A stretch of 64,000 nt of DNA, taken from assembly GCA_032209605.1 (NCBI GenBank), contig JASFXZ010000009.1:22679553-22743552 (forward strand). Reading direction: 5' to 3'. The DNA is from Mactromeris polynyma. Taxonomy: Eukaryota > Mollusca > Bivalvia > Venerida > Mactridae. Below, piece after piece: positions 22,876 to 34,847 of the stretch. The notes beneath the pieces were generated by a model that saw only the letters and a program-made list of their open reading frames with translations, did no database searches and was not told where the DNA came from. The position numbers and the translations under genes are program-made. The stretch's first letter is position 1. Each line of letters starts with the position of its first letter.

Positions 22876-25800
22876 GGGACCGTCAGAGCTATGTTGGATG
22901 GTGTTCAGTTACCACTCATCTCTTAATATATTTTTTTGTTTTCATATTCCGGAATATTATATAGAAAGACCAAATATGATGAAATTGTTTGAGTTTTTGA
23001 ACTCTAGAAATGTAACTTTTTTAATAAATATTTCCGAGTTTGTTAACTGTGCCTTTAAAATTCGTGAAAATTTGCTGAGATAATACTTATCAGTTCAGGT
23101 CTATGTAATGTTCTTCTTCCAGAATAGAATGTATACTAATGTTTTTGCTATACCGTTTCTATAAAACTTGTCTCCATAACAACGTAATATGTTAAATTTG
23201 TACAATCACTTTCCTTGATTGTCTACCATGTAAATTTGATTTTATACTTTATATTTGTTTGTATGTATTTATTTATCTAATGGATGAGAAACACACTGAT
23301 TAAATCCTAAATTAAATGTTTTCTATACTAATGAGACTTTAAATAAATCTGTGGACATACACACGTATCTTTAAGCAAGAGTGATAACATTCAGCATTTA
23401 TGATAATAAATGATTATTACCACATATTAGCACTTTTTGCAAATGACCGTATCAATTATAATAGACAAAATCTTTTGATATTTTTTCCTCATTATCTTTC
23501 CAATTAATATATACGCTATCACGTATTTATTTGTTGTTATTAAGTAATAAACTGATATGATATGATATGATATAATTAGTAATTGATAAATCATTTCAAA
23601 AACAATGATTGTATTATTATACATAGGTCGACATTCACTCCGCTGATATAATCAATTCATGATCGTATTTATTAAAGTATTTGTTAATTAACAAGTAGAT
23701 TGATCACGAACTTTGCCTTACTTGTTTATTGACTTATAAATCAGTTTGAGTAAAGCGTGATATTTTCTGCGAGATGTACGTACAGTAACGGCGGCGAAAC
23801 GTCATATTTTTTTTATTTCAAATGGAGAAAAAACTACCTTATACGCATAGCATCTTTATGACTGATCGAACAAAGTAAAATTGATTAGAAAGTTGGACAA
23901 AGTTCCTCTTTTACGTAAGTGTTTAGTAATTTTAATGAACTGACGACCACATGATTTCAAGCTTATACATAGTGAGCGTCGAAACAAGTGTTGCTTAACA
24001 AATAAATAATCATTTCATCTTGACGAAGGTGGATTCTTTCTCTGGATTTTCAACCGACTTCGCCAGAAAGCAGATGCCGACGAAGTAAGTGCGATATTGC
24101 CACAATTTAATAAATTCTACTTTTTATTAGTTAAACATTTTCGTCGGAATACGTGATTAACAACTTAATTAATTTGACTGAATGTTTTGCGTAGTATTAA
24201 AACATAGTGTTGATTAATTATTGATACTTTTTAATTAATACTACTATGTGGTTGTTCTTAATTAATACTCAAGGGATGAGATGCTCATTTTTCCGCTTTG
24301 ACGTCTGTCATATGCCGCAAACAGTTTGTATTTAAATCCGGACACACTTCATTCTACTATAATATTTAGCACGTTGTATGTCAGATATATTTTCATATGG
24401 ACAAAGCGGATTTGTTATAAAACAATATTTTTTTAAATTGAATTAATTATTTTTCAGTGAATTGATATATGTTCTAAAGGCCCTTATTTTTCCAGAAGTT
24501 AATATAGACTTAATTAGTCTTAAAACGATTAATGTAGTGTTAGTTTATCGCGAATACGCTCGGAACTTCCGTAATTCACACTGGAGCACATTGGTTAGTT
24601 TATTTTTTTTATTTTTTAATTCGGGCATATATATATATATATACACACACCTTCTCGAATGGTTAATAATTTGCAAAATAAATTAAATAAATAATATTAT
24701 ATCACAATGTGCTAGTATTGCTGGGAAAAAAGGTAACAAAAGAGATCTTGGATATGCATTTGAATAGTTCGTAGTTTTGTTTCTGTAATAGTGTGTATAG
24801 TTGATATTAAAGTGTCTTGTTTAGGCTGATATATTCCATTTGTTGCTACAATGTTATTTCAACTTACTTGTTGACTGGTTTGTTCAAGTTAGAAATTTTT
24901 GACTTCGGAATATCGCGCTTTATACACATGTGATGGATGGTTATTACTGTAATAAAAATATAAATGACAATAAATAGATATATTGTGTGCGCTCAATAAT
25001 CTATTGTTTTGCTAAACAAGTGTATCAACACACTTATTCTGTCGTATTCCATCAGTCAGGTAATAAATTATTTTATTGAATCTCCGTTTGTTCGTTTTAT
25101 AATTAAGTTTTAGTGACACGAATAGTGTGATACAATTCAGTTCATCACTTGAGTTGACTGTTTCTTTACGGAAAGATTTCTGATATTATATGGCAGATGA
25201 ATTTCCGACAATATGTTATTTATCTTCTTCCTCTGGTCCTAAGGATCGCAACAGAACTTAAGTTTTAACTCAAATTAAGTTCAACCTTTATCTTTTTTAT
25301 TTCTGACTACAAAAAAGTTTACTGCAGTGACAAATTTGGATTATTCTAACAGCCTTTAGTTCTATATTTATTAACATATTTCTTACGAAAAATGACAGCG
25401 TTATTTAAGACAAAACGAACATTGTGGAACTCATGTGTTTGATCTCAACTCAATTCTCTTCTATATTTAAGAGATGGAAAATGCGAGTTTAAAATATTTT
25501 CTAGAAACTGTTGAAATGCCCATTATGAATTAATTTTAAACGATAAATAAAAAGAAACTTTAACAACACTTTCGAAATATATAAATACATTTTGAAGTTG
25601 AGTTTGAGCACTACCTTAACGGTTCTTTCGTGAACCTTTCTCCTGATTTTTGTGAGTATAGTACCAGTTGCTTATGAGGAACAAGTTAATACTGGTCGGA
25701 CACATTCGGAAGCTGAAGAAGACAGTCACATATATTTTTTTCACTGATTTGCTATTTATTCAACCTCAATATGAATACCACCTCAAAATTAAGACCAGTT

Positions 25801-25883
25801 TTTAATGGACCTAAAGGTGGTCTCTTTTTAGGATGACAGTAGTTGTATCGGCATCAGTAGTTGCTAGTCGTATGTAAAGCTAC
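22876..25883. other. Gene-free stretch
   Basis: AT-rich. It contains a TA/CA microsatellite at about 24,628-24,650. A degraded half-copy of the 'aagaccacctc' palindromic repeat lies at about 25,765-25,840 (TTAAGACCAGTTTTTAATGG). A GT-AG-like signal (GAAGTAAGT) occurs near 24,082 after a moderately GC-rich segment, but no open frame supports an exon. Confidence 0.35.
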
Positions 25884-26490
25884 GGTCTCATCCGACCCAC
25901 GGAGGCGTAGCGCACACGTAGGGCAGTAAATTTTCATACGTGGCCATTCTTTCTACGTGGGTAAATTGTACATGGGGTGGTTACATCACCTGCATCCGGT
26001 CCACGTAGAAAATGCATTTTTTCGAGGCGTTCACGTGGGTAGTACGTGGATGCTACGTGGGTGGCGCGCAGGTGCTACGCGGGCAAGACGAGGGGGACAG
26101 TGGTGATCACGTAGGCAGTGCGTGCGAAGTGTGTGCGTTGTACGTGGGTGCTACGTGGGTGGCGCACAGGTGCTACGTGGGTGTTACGTGGGTGCCACGT
26201 GGTGCAGCACCGCGTCCGTGCCACGTATAGATAAGGTCGAGAATTGGCTTGCTTGAGACTGCCAAAAAGATGCCCCCACGCACCAGTCTCGCACCAGCCG
26301 CGACATATCATCGCAGACCAAAAATTGTGCATGTCCAATTTTTCTCCACCTAGGAAAACGAAGGCTACGAGGGGGTCAGGTAGCTTGAAATTACTTGCGT
26401 AGTGCGCGCGGGCCACCCGCGGAGTGCCACGTACAACCCTAAAATCTCTACGTGGACCCCTCGCTACGCCTACGCGGGTCGGATGAGACC
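25884..26490. mobile_element. GC-rich element with ~28-bp inverted ends
   Basis: GGTCTCATCCGACCCACGGA at 25,884 and the inverted GGTCTCATCCGACCCGCGTA read back from 26,490 give about 28 bp of matching termini (through GGCGTAGCG, two mismatches). The 607-bp element is much richer in G+C and CpG than its surroundings. Its interior is built from imperfect TACGTGGGTGGCGC / GTGCTACGTGGGTG subrepeats. There is no transposase. This is a non-autonomous DNA transposon, or a foldback element, of unknown superfamily. A clear target-site duplication was not identified. Confidence 0.7.
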
Positions 26491-29400
26491 ATGGCCTAAC
26501 TAAACATATTTCGGGAAATGGCGTAAAACTTATTTCAGCGCTTCCATGACAATACCTGTATTTATTAGTGACGTCAGTTATGACGTCGATTATTTCAAAA
26601 ATAAAGTCTTTTGGTGGCTTAGTTTTGCGTGAAAATGTTTATAAATAATGTTGTTTTTTCCATTTCGAAAACAGAAGCGTTTTTAAGAATTAACGATACA
26701 TTCACGATTGAGTGAAAGCGTCTCTGAGTCGACGTCATCATTTTGTAGTTTGTTTTGCTATTTTATTGTCGGCATTACAATCGCGATAAAAAGAAAAGCA
26801 GACGTCAGATTTTAATATTTTTGGTTTTAATTGAAACTATAAAAATATATCTGTTCGAAAACATTTGAAAAAGGATTTCTTGGTCACTAATAGAGGTTTT
26901 CTCGCGGAATAGCTTATACAAATATGTTGATTAACTTTTTACAACGACTAGTTATTGAAAGTAAACTTGGTAAATATCTTACGTAGATAATTTGACAGGT
27001 TAATATTCTATGCATAAAAACGTTGTACATATATAATAAAATGTTGACAACTTTATTGACTGTTAAAACAAATTAACATTTCCATAGTCGAGTTAATGAA
27101 AGGCATCAGTGAATTCATTACCATACATGTATACAAGTAGTGTGTATTTAAAATAAGAATAAACAATCATACCAGGTTGTAATGAATAAATTAAACAGAT
27201 TATATCGGACGTATTCGGTCGTCATTTTATTATCAAATTTGGTATAACAGTCGTAACTATGTGGCAGTTAGTTTATTAATTTGTTAAAGTCTCATCTTGT
27301 AAAAGCTTAAAATATACATAAATAAAGTCATGATTCGAGGAACACGAAAAATCGGTCAATGAAGACAATAGACAAAGAACATAAAACATTACACAAAGCC
27401 ATTATAATACAAATAACAAGAAACTTGTACACTCATGTGCATCATACATAAGACTATATACAATATATAATATACATTATAATGCTACCATCAACCTGTC
27501 TGGTTTTAGTAGTGTTTAATAAGACTCTGCACTTTACAAACATAGTGGTCAAAATTGGAATTGAGCATTAAACACAGTTACCCAAAAACTCTAATTGTAT
27601 AACCTATGTTGACATTAAATTACTTCTTTGTTCTTGAACTGGCTGTTTAATACCACATTAAATTATGTGGATATCAATTAATATGATAGAACACTAGTTG
27701 CCTTGTTATAAAATAAAGTAATGTTTCATCGTATAAGAAGAAGGTCTTATTGGTGTGTCTGACATGACTTGGCTTAATGAATACTTTCCCCAGCTGCCTA
27801 TACTGCCTTTGTTTGCATTGACATGTCAGTGATTTATTCTCATTACAACATTATGACTGATCGAACAATAAATAGTCAAATCATGAACGAAGCGTTATAA
27901 GTATGACTTCATTGAATATGAATGACCGATTCATAAAAATCTAATCGTATGTATGACATTTCATTAAAATTTGGAGCGAGCGATTTTCGTCATATAATTA
28001 CTAGATATAGACGTAATGTTCGCGAATGAAAATAAATAATCATTACGATAACGGTAAGTGTACATGTGAAGTTTACTACAGATATGTTGTTATTACCGCA
28101 AATCATTCGGCGTAAAAACTTGTTTATTTGCTTAAACGCCTATTTCTATATATAATACATATTCAATGGCGTTGTACAATAATGAATTAGAAGATAATAA
28201 AAGCAATACAGACACAGGCATTAAATAACAAGTAATCAATGAAAGAATCACGAATATTAGCACACAGTACATTACATACATAGTTTGATGCATAGTATAT
28301 AATTGATGTACAACATGTATATACATAGTGGGTGTTCACCAACGTGTAAACAGACAACAACACATCAATATATTGGTAAATAGTTCATGGGTATACGTTT
28401 TAGAACAATGCATAATAATCTCTGAAAAGATGAGTTTTCAAATGTTTCTTGAAGAAACGTGTTATCTTGATTGCAAACTAAGAATTTACGTAGTTGAAGA
28501 TACTCTTAATTTATTATTACACTTGAAATCCGCTCATTAAAAAGTATATGCGTTTGAAAACTATAATATAGTACACACAGGGCCGTAGCTTAGCTGGAAT
28601 TGGTGTGTAGGCCTAGTTTAGAGGGCTGCGAGGGTCATGGTCCCCCGGAAAATATTTTGTAGCTATATCGTCAGAGATGCGTCTTGGTGTACATTTCGTT
28701 CCGGCAAATATGCTTACAGTAACATCAAAAACCTAAATTTAATATCTTAGATTAATATATATATATATATATGTAGTTTTGGCCATTTTATGTTTTTGAA
28801 TTTTCGAAAACAAAGTGTTTATCGTCCTCTGGTGGGTAGATTTTCAACATGATCGAAATGTCAAATTCCGGGGGTAATGATGTAATACCATTACGACATT
28901 GGCCCATTTAGGCTATAACAGTGTGTCATGTAGACAATGACCACATTCAAAAACTGAATAAACGTAAGGTCTAGCCATTATTTACCTCCCCTTGGTAGAG
29001 CTACTTTGATTTCTTTTTGTTAACTTGTGTTTTGTTTTTTATGTCTTGATGTATAATGTCTTTGTTTGTTGGAGGAAATATGTTGTAGTTTGGTATGGCC
29101 TCATGAAAAGCCAACTTTATTCAACTTTCTTTCGCTTAAATTGTCTATGGTGTTTGGTACTTAGTATGCCTTGCATACAGAAACGCTCATTTGTAATGAC
29201 TTATTATTAAATACTACCACAAATGATACCTTTCAAAGTTAATTTAAAGGTTTATTGATATAAGGAAATGACAATTACAAACCATATATTTAAATGAAGT
29301 ACAAAAGTCACATGCAATATGATTGAAGTATTTGCATATTTTTATACAAATTAAGACTTTTTGTTCAACAAACGTGATTAATTAACATGATTAAGGTCTG

Positions 29401-29574
29401 ACACATAATTGATGAGCAGAATTTCTCGATTGTGGAATAAATAGTCACGATTTCACAGTCTGTTTACTGGTGCGTATTATGGTCGGAACCAGCTGCGTCA
29501 TGCTTAAAGCGGCCAAAAATATTTTATGAAAAAAATGTAAAAAAACCACTTTATATACATATTTTGTCACCTTA
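26491..29574. other. Gene-free stretch
   Basis: AT-rich, no supported gene. An (AT)n microsatellite lies at 28,754-28,772. CAGGGCCGTAGCTTAGCTGG near 28,579 looks like the terminus of a DNA transposon (hAT-like ends often begin CAGGG), but no partner end was found. Confidence 0.35.
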
Positions 29575-29815
29575 TGTACAAAACCCCGTAACTCAATGTT
29601 TGGCGGTTTTGAGTATTTTGTATCGTTGAAACCGTGTTTCCAAGCTTCTTCTTTCTGTACTACCTATATTGTTCTGAAATGCACATAACTTAAATAAAAT
29701 GCAATTCCATAACCCGTATGTAACACTTATCTCAAGAGGTTAAAACTTTTAACTTTTAAAGTTGTTTCTCTCAAAAAGACGAAAATCAAGTTATGGGATT
29801 CTGGAAAAAAATGCG
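29575..29815. mobile_element. MITE family 'ttccagaacc', copy 1
   Basis: About 240 bp shared in order with copies at 42,334-42,560 and 59,560-59,743: CAATGTTTGGCGGTTTTGAG, TATCGTTGAAACCGT, CTGTACTAC, CTCAAAAAGACGAAAA and AAGTTATGGG-TTCTGGAAA. Ends in the best copy are TTATTTCCAGAACC inverted repeats. It is non-coding. Confidence 0.65.
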
Positions 29816-30221
29816 ACAATTTGCTAAGGAGTGGCATTCTTGTCTACGAAAATAAAACTTATTTCGCGGGATTTTAATAATTAGATGAGACATTTATTCT
29901 CAACTTCTTCGAAGACATTTCACTGTAACTGACTAACTCCAGGTATAAACTGTTGAATGTGACAATATCCAACATGAAAACGCGTACAAAAACTATTTTT
30001 GATGTTCTGAAACCTAATATTATTCACTGTTCATAATCAAAACGTTAAATTATAACATCCTCTACGATTTGTCAAAATCGCTACTTTCGTTTTGATGTCT
30101 AAAGACAGGCTACTAAGTTATTTTTGTAAAATGAAATTTGAGTGGTTGGAAAACTACTATATAGTCATCTGAGAAGAAATATAATAATTCAATGCCGCTT
30201 AAAACGGATGTTTAAACAAAG

Positions 30222-30425
30222 AATGTGGAGGCATTGATGTCTGACTCCTTATCCGTTATAGGTCGTGAGTTCGAAACCTGCATCGGGTGAGGTTGAACCG
30301 TAAGTTAACAATCTCTGACTGTTGCGTGAGTACCGGTGAGTGACACAGGAGAGTGTCATGGAGAGTAATTAACAGAAGTTGTAAAATGGTTTGAGAATGT
30401 ATTTTAAATAAATGAAGTCAAACTA
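30222..30425 (+). mobile_element. tRNA-derived SINE, family C
   Basis: The head has an A-box-like GTGGAGGCATTGATGTCTGA and a B-box-like GTGAGTTCGAAACC. The body has GTGAGTACCGGTGAGTGACA and GAGAGTAATTAACA. Related copies at 39,391-39,590 and (truncated) 41,780-41,885 share GTTCGA.ACC, GCGAGTACTGGTTAGTAA and AGAGTAAT motifs. It is non-coding and Pol III-type by inference. Confidence 0.6.
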
Positions 30426-30589
30426 AGTGAAGAATATTCAATTTGAGTCCTATGCAGTCTGATTTTGAAATGTACTATTTTATCATTTCAAGTCAATTTC
30501 CACACTCTCACTGCTTCGATTTTTGATAGTCGTACTTTGTTCACAAATGACAAGTTGTCGTTTGCTTTGAGAAAATCTTACATACATAG

Positions 30590-30720
30590 AGAATCTTACA
30601 TTCGTGCTTATTTGATATTGATTTTATGAAACGAGTCGACTGAATATGACGCGAGGCTCTGCCGTTTCAGTCGACGAGTTTCATAAAAACAATATCAAAT
30701 AAGCACTCATGTAAGATTCT
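30590..30720. repeat. 131-bp near-perfect palindrome
   Basis: AGAATCTTACATTCGTGCTT through to GAAACGAGTCGACTGA on the left arm is mirrored on the right by TCAGTCGACGAGTTTC through to AAGCACTCATGTAAGATTCT. The arms are about 51 nt, with only a few mismatches, around a ~29-nt loop. A second small inverted pair, TTATCACATAAC/GTTATGTGATAA, flanks the next 140 bp. This is probably a MITE or snapback element; a stable hairpin RNA could form if transcribed. Confidence 0.75.
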
Positions 30721-30969
30721 TTTTATCACATAACACCATAAATAGATTGTTTTCAATCTTTAAATATACTTTAAATAGTGCTGTGATTCTATTTATGTAA
30801 CTAGTTACATAGGATACTTATGTCACTGCTTTATGCCACTCCTGGAGTGCAAGTTATGTGATAAATCAGGTTACAAATTACCGTTATAGCAGCAAATATT
30901 CACGCAATTACATTATTGTCCATTAGTTTCTCCTGATTGTATGCGTGACTGAACATATGTCCGTATCCG

Positions 30970-31241
30970 TCATCCCTGGCCGAGTGATTAATGCATCCAC
31001 CTTTGGAGCGAGAGGTCGAAGGATCGAATCCCGGTAGAGGTCCGTTCTGATATGGCCGGTTGGTGAGCCGCCAGCTAGTTAAATAATGGTTACCGTGTGC
31101 CTACCTGCCTGGTGCCTGGCATTAAAGGATATGAATCGGGATGTAAACGTCTTCAGAAAGTAGGTGTCTCATAAGTCAGAAATGGTTGGCCCTTTAAGTA
31201 GGGGTGACCCTAAAATTAATAAACACTTTTACTTTTAAGTT
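30970..31241 (+). mobile_element. tRNA-derived SINE, family A, copy 1
   Basis: The head CTGGCCGAGTGATTAATGCA and the B-box GGATCGAATCCCGG resemble a Leu/Ser-type tRNA. The body TGATATGGCCGGTTGGTGAG, GCCGCCAGCTAGTTAAAT and CTCATAAGTCA is shared with the copy at 49,126-49,386. The end is AATAAACACTTTTA. It is non-coding. Confidence 0.8.
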
Positions 31242-32650
31242 TTCTTTCAGTTGGTAATTAGTAAATGAATCCTGCATTAGAACTTGATTATTATTCGGCC
31301 AAATAGTCATGCAACACATATTTAGAAACATTACTGAGAATTATTACAATTATAAGTAACATATTAAACGTTAAACATGTTATTGTCCATGAGTGTCATG
31401 TCATAATCATAAAACGAGAGCAATAAACGACGTGTTATCTCCTGTTTTAAAATCAACAAACGTTTTTTTCTTACCGCGAATTTAGACAGAAACCACAGAT
31501 ATTTCGCTAAATTTGATTTATCAACATTGTGGCTTTATATGAACAGAACAAACAACGTGTAATGTTTTACTTGCGCAATCATTCAAAATCATTATAAATA
31601 CATTATATTTTTTTTTACAAATATAGTTATGCATAACATTATTAAATAGACGAAAGGTCTTACATCTTTCTTGTTGTTAATTATCGCTGAGGCTTTTAAT
31701 TCGTTTACTGTTGTTCTGGTGTCAACAGTTGAATGCGCGTTCGGTTCACAGACCGTGACGTCATGAGGTAGGAAAAATAGAATTTTGCCTTGCGCTACGT
31801 AGGGAAAGTAGCGGAGCCGTTTCTTTATCGTAGGAGAAGAAAGAAGTGCCTATATTTAGATAGGTAGTGTGATCTGACAGTGTCGTCTGGTCTTTTGGAA
31901 GCCATTTTGAAGTTTGCGGAGCGTTCAAGCGTTCTTTAAACAGCTACCTTTTCTACATCAGCTTATTTTTCTCGCATACTTCCCCTATCTCTAAAAACTC
32001 ACCCTTGCTCTCTGTACTTGGAACTTATAACTTTCCATACAAAATAGTCCCGCGTGCCAATAACATGTACGAGCATAGTAACCTTCGATTGACAACTGAA
32101 AGCTAAACTGATTGAATATTTGGTGCGCCCATATAATGCGACTCCATTATGACTGAAAATCATACCCCTCTCGAAAGCTCGCTGCAAACTCGTAGTATAT
32201 CGAACGACATTATTCGCGGCGAGAGTCGGCGACAAACGAATACATGTCTACCACACGTGTTCGAGTTTGAGCGACACCTAAAGACATGTTTTCAATATCT
32301 GAACGAGACGAAAACTCGCACGACAATTTTAAACAGTTTAACATTCTATCCGCTGCTTATCGAGTACTGTCTAAATGAAGACTCACTTCTTCGACATGCA
32401 ACGACATGGCTTCGAGTCCAACACGACACCTAAAGAGTTCTAGCGGATTGTAACACGCCAAAACTTATCCCGTAACTTTTCAATCGCCTCTCGTACCCCC
32501 AAGAATAGTTGTCCGTGGAGTCAGTTGACTGTTCAAATCCATTTTTAACCCCCACAAATTCATATAGAAAATGGTATATTAGTTGTTCCTTGAGAGTAAT
32601 GACATAAGTCTGAGAAAAAACTATCCACTCTCTTCAAATCCATTTTGGCT
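31242..32650. other. Gene-free stretch
   Basis: No supported gene. About 31,740-32,440 is more balanced in composition and contains a 94-residue open frame (32,149-32,433) without recognisable domains or splice context. I do not call it. Confidence 0.35.
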
Positions 32651-33048
32651 TGTTCGCTCTTTATTCAAACTCAATATTAAGACCACATCAATATTAAGAC
32701 CAGTTTTCAAGGGTCCCAAAGATGGTCTTATTATTGACGTTAAACTGGTACAGGCAAATAAAGTTTTGTTAATAAGGTGGTATTTATTTCGAGGTGTTCT
32801 AAGGGTTGAGATTTTTTCTGTACCCTGTATTAATTCTGTAGCTTGTAATTCACACGTAGACAACCGTATACAGTAAAACCTCAATAATAAGACCACCCTT
32901 GGGACCCTTGAACATTGGTCTTTGTATTGAGCTGGTCTTGATATTAAGGTTGAATTAAGAGCGGAACAGCCAAAATGGAATTGTTGTGGTCTGAAGTTTA
33001 GGTGGTGTTATGATTGAGGTGGTCTTTAAGTGATATTTTACTGTATTC
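32651..33048. mobile_element. 'aagaccacctc' palindromic MITE, two adjacent copies
   Basis: Partial copy about 32,651-32,745 (CTCAATATTAAGACCA..., GGTCTTATTATTGACGTT) and full copy about 32,873-33,048, from CAGTAAAACCTCAATAATAA to GATATTTTACTGTA. Ends read ACAGTAAAA.CTC.ATAATAAGACCACC as inverted repeats. The same family recurs at 35.2, 37.4, 40.4, 44.3, 45.7 and 60.3 kb. Confidence 0.7.
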
Positions 33049-33694
33049 AAAATAAATCATGTCTCTATATGTCGCTGATATTAGAGGTAATATGATAAAT
33101 GCTCTTACTAAACAATTTTTTTTTCGACCAATTGTTCAAGCCCAATCAGTTTTATTATCATTTTATTGTCAGAATTATTCATTGCGTCACATAAAGTACT
33201 CAAGTTTGAGTCATTATCGAACTGGGCACATTTTGTTACTAGTACATTGTATATCAATATTAAACATGAAATATTTATGATCAAACTTGATAATAATAAG
33301 ATTATTGTGACAATATTCAATGTGTCATATTGTACTACAGAAATGGTTATTTTGACCAAGAATAAATTATAGTTCTCTATTCAACGCATTCATTGTGCGT
33401 TCTATGGGAAAACTCGGTCATATATTGTACTTAGTTCGTATATTATCACATATTTTGAGTTCCCCTACAAAATGAATAATACAAAATCGTTTTTTCTCCT
33501 TCCAAACTAATTGCGCCGGCTTTTTAATAAAAAATTTTTTAAACGGGTTTCAGTCGAACATTATAATAATTTTATGTTAAAATCTCCGATAATTTTACTA
33601 GGCACGTGTCGTGACACATATATATGCAACAAACAGAAAAAACTTCAGTAATTAGACCATCCTTATTTATAAAACCATTCATTAAAGAAATACA

Positions 33695-33991
33695 CGTAGC
33701 GGATCCGTGGTCCAGTGGTAAAACGCTGGCATTGTAATCCAGGGATCGCTGGTTCGATTCCCCGCTCCATTACTGACCGTACTAACAGTCTTTCGGACGA
33801 GACTTTAAAACCGAGGTCTCGTGTATGATGCTTTACATCGAGCACGTAAAAGAACCAGGGGTGCTTCTGGAACTGGGGCATCTTCTGTATCATGCACTAT
33901 CCTCCAAAAATCTAATATGACTAACATTCTTCTGGAGGCGTCGCCCATATGGGAAACCGGTGGCGACGATAAATAAACGCAAATACAAACA
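33695..33991 (+). mobile_element. tRNA-derived SINE, family B, with target-site duplication
   Basis: The head GTGGTCCAGTGGTAAAACGC with B-box GGTTCGATTCCCC is strongly tRNA-like. It is followed by a central block TCTTTCGGACGAGACTTTAA, ACCGAGGTCTCGTGTATGAT and GTAAAAGAACCAGGGGTGC, which I recognise as a conserved SINE central domain of marine invertebrates. AAAGAAATACA occurs at both 33,684-33,694 and 33,992-34,002 as the target-site duplication. It is too long, and unpaired 3' of the head, to be a tRNA gene. Confidence 0.82.
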
Positions 33992-34002
33992 AAAGAAATA
34001 CA

Positions 34003-34740
34003 AATGGACGGAGTAGTTTGGCTTTGTCGTGTTCATCAACATGTGTTACCTAATAAGACGACAATTATAAAAATAGTATTCGTCCTTTCATGGGCCATAT
34101 AAACATAGAATGGTAACTAGAGCGTGAAGTATTAGATGTAAACAAACTGAATATTTCGTGCCCATGTAAACAAAGAATAAACAATATAATTAGTTCAATA
34201 TTGAACGATCGTTACATCTAAGAGGTTACTTGAGTTTTTTTTTCTTAGATTGTCTTACATTACGGTTAAAATAATCACATTCTGTTGAGATGCCAGTCAA
34301 TAAACTTTTATTATAAACAGTCTAATTTAATGTTTCTCTACATTTGTTATTGTTTATGTTTTGTTTGCGGTTCATGGGCGTTGATTTCTCCATACAATTA
34401 CTCTTTAATGTAACTTCGACTTGTATTTTTGTTCATGATGATAAAGTGCATTGATAAATCAGAATTGTTTTGACATACAATCACAGACACGTGACTGATA
34501 CCGTGTCACTTACCTTGCCTATTATATATACAGTAGTTACATATTTCAAAGAAAGAAATACATATTTACTTTCACTGAATTATATGGCTCTCCGCCACGA
34601 TTCCTCGTCTCATTAAAATGCGAGGTCAATATACATGTATATTGATTTTGATAAAACGAATGTTACAATGACTTTAAGTGTTTCGCTTTGTTGGCGTACT
34701 TTTTTCATAAATTCATAATATCGTCTGCTTTATATTTCAG
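34003..34740. other. Upstream region of the VWA/Sushi gene
   Basis: AT-rich. It ends in a polypyrimidine-AG (CTTTATATTTCAG) at 34,740, so the first coding exon is itself downstream of an intron in the 5' UTR. The promoter and first non-coding exon therefore lie further upstream and were not identified. Confidence 0.4.
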
Positions 34741-34847
34741 AGTCACAATTACCATGGCAACAACGAACCTGCTCCTGAGTATAATATTTGTGACTTTCGG
34801 AATCAGCAATGCCGTCCCAGCATTACCAAGCTCCGTACCACATTCAG
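34741..34847 (+). CDS. Exon 1: 5' UTR end and signal peptide
   Basis: ATG at 34,754 in a good context (ATTACCATGG). It encodes MATTNLLLSIIFVTFGISNA, a typical signal peptide with predicted cleavage after SNA, followed by a short Pro/Ser stretch. It ends CATTCAG|GTGAGT in phase 1. The 13 bases before the ATG follow an acceptor at 34,740. Confidence 0.85.

Noticed and set aside
24062..24090. Possible first exon with a GTAAGT donor
   Set aside because: No open frame with protein character, and no acceptor-linked continuation.
28579..28700. hAT-like terminus CAGGGCCGTAGCTTAGCTGG
   Set aside because: No partner inverted end or 8-bp duplication could be found nearby, so not called as an element.
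32149..32433. 94-residue + strand ORF
   Set aside because: No domain, signal peptide or splice context; probably chance in a more balanced-composition patch.
33695..33770. A tRNA gene
   Set aside because: The A and B boxes look good but no 3' acceptor stem pairs with the 5' end, and the sequence continues into a SINE body with flanking TSDs.
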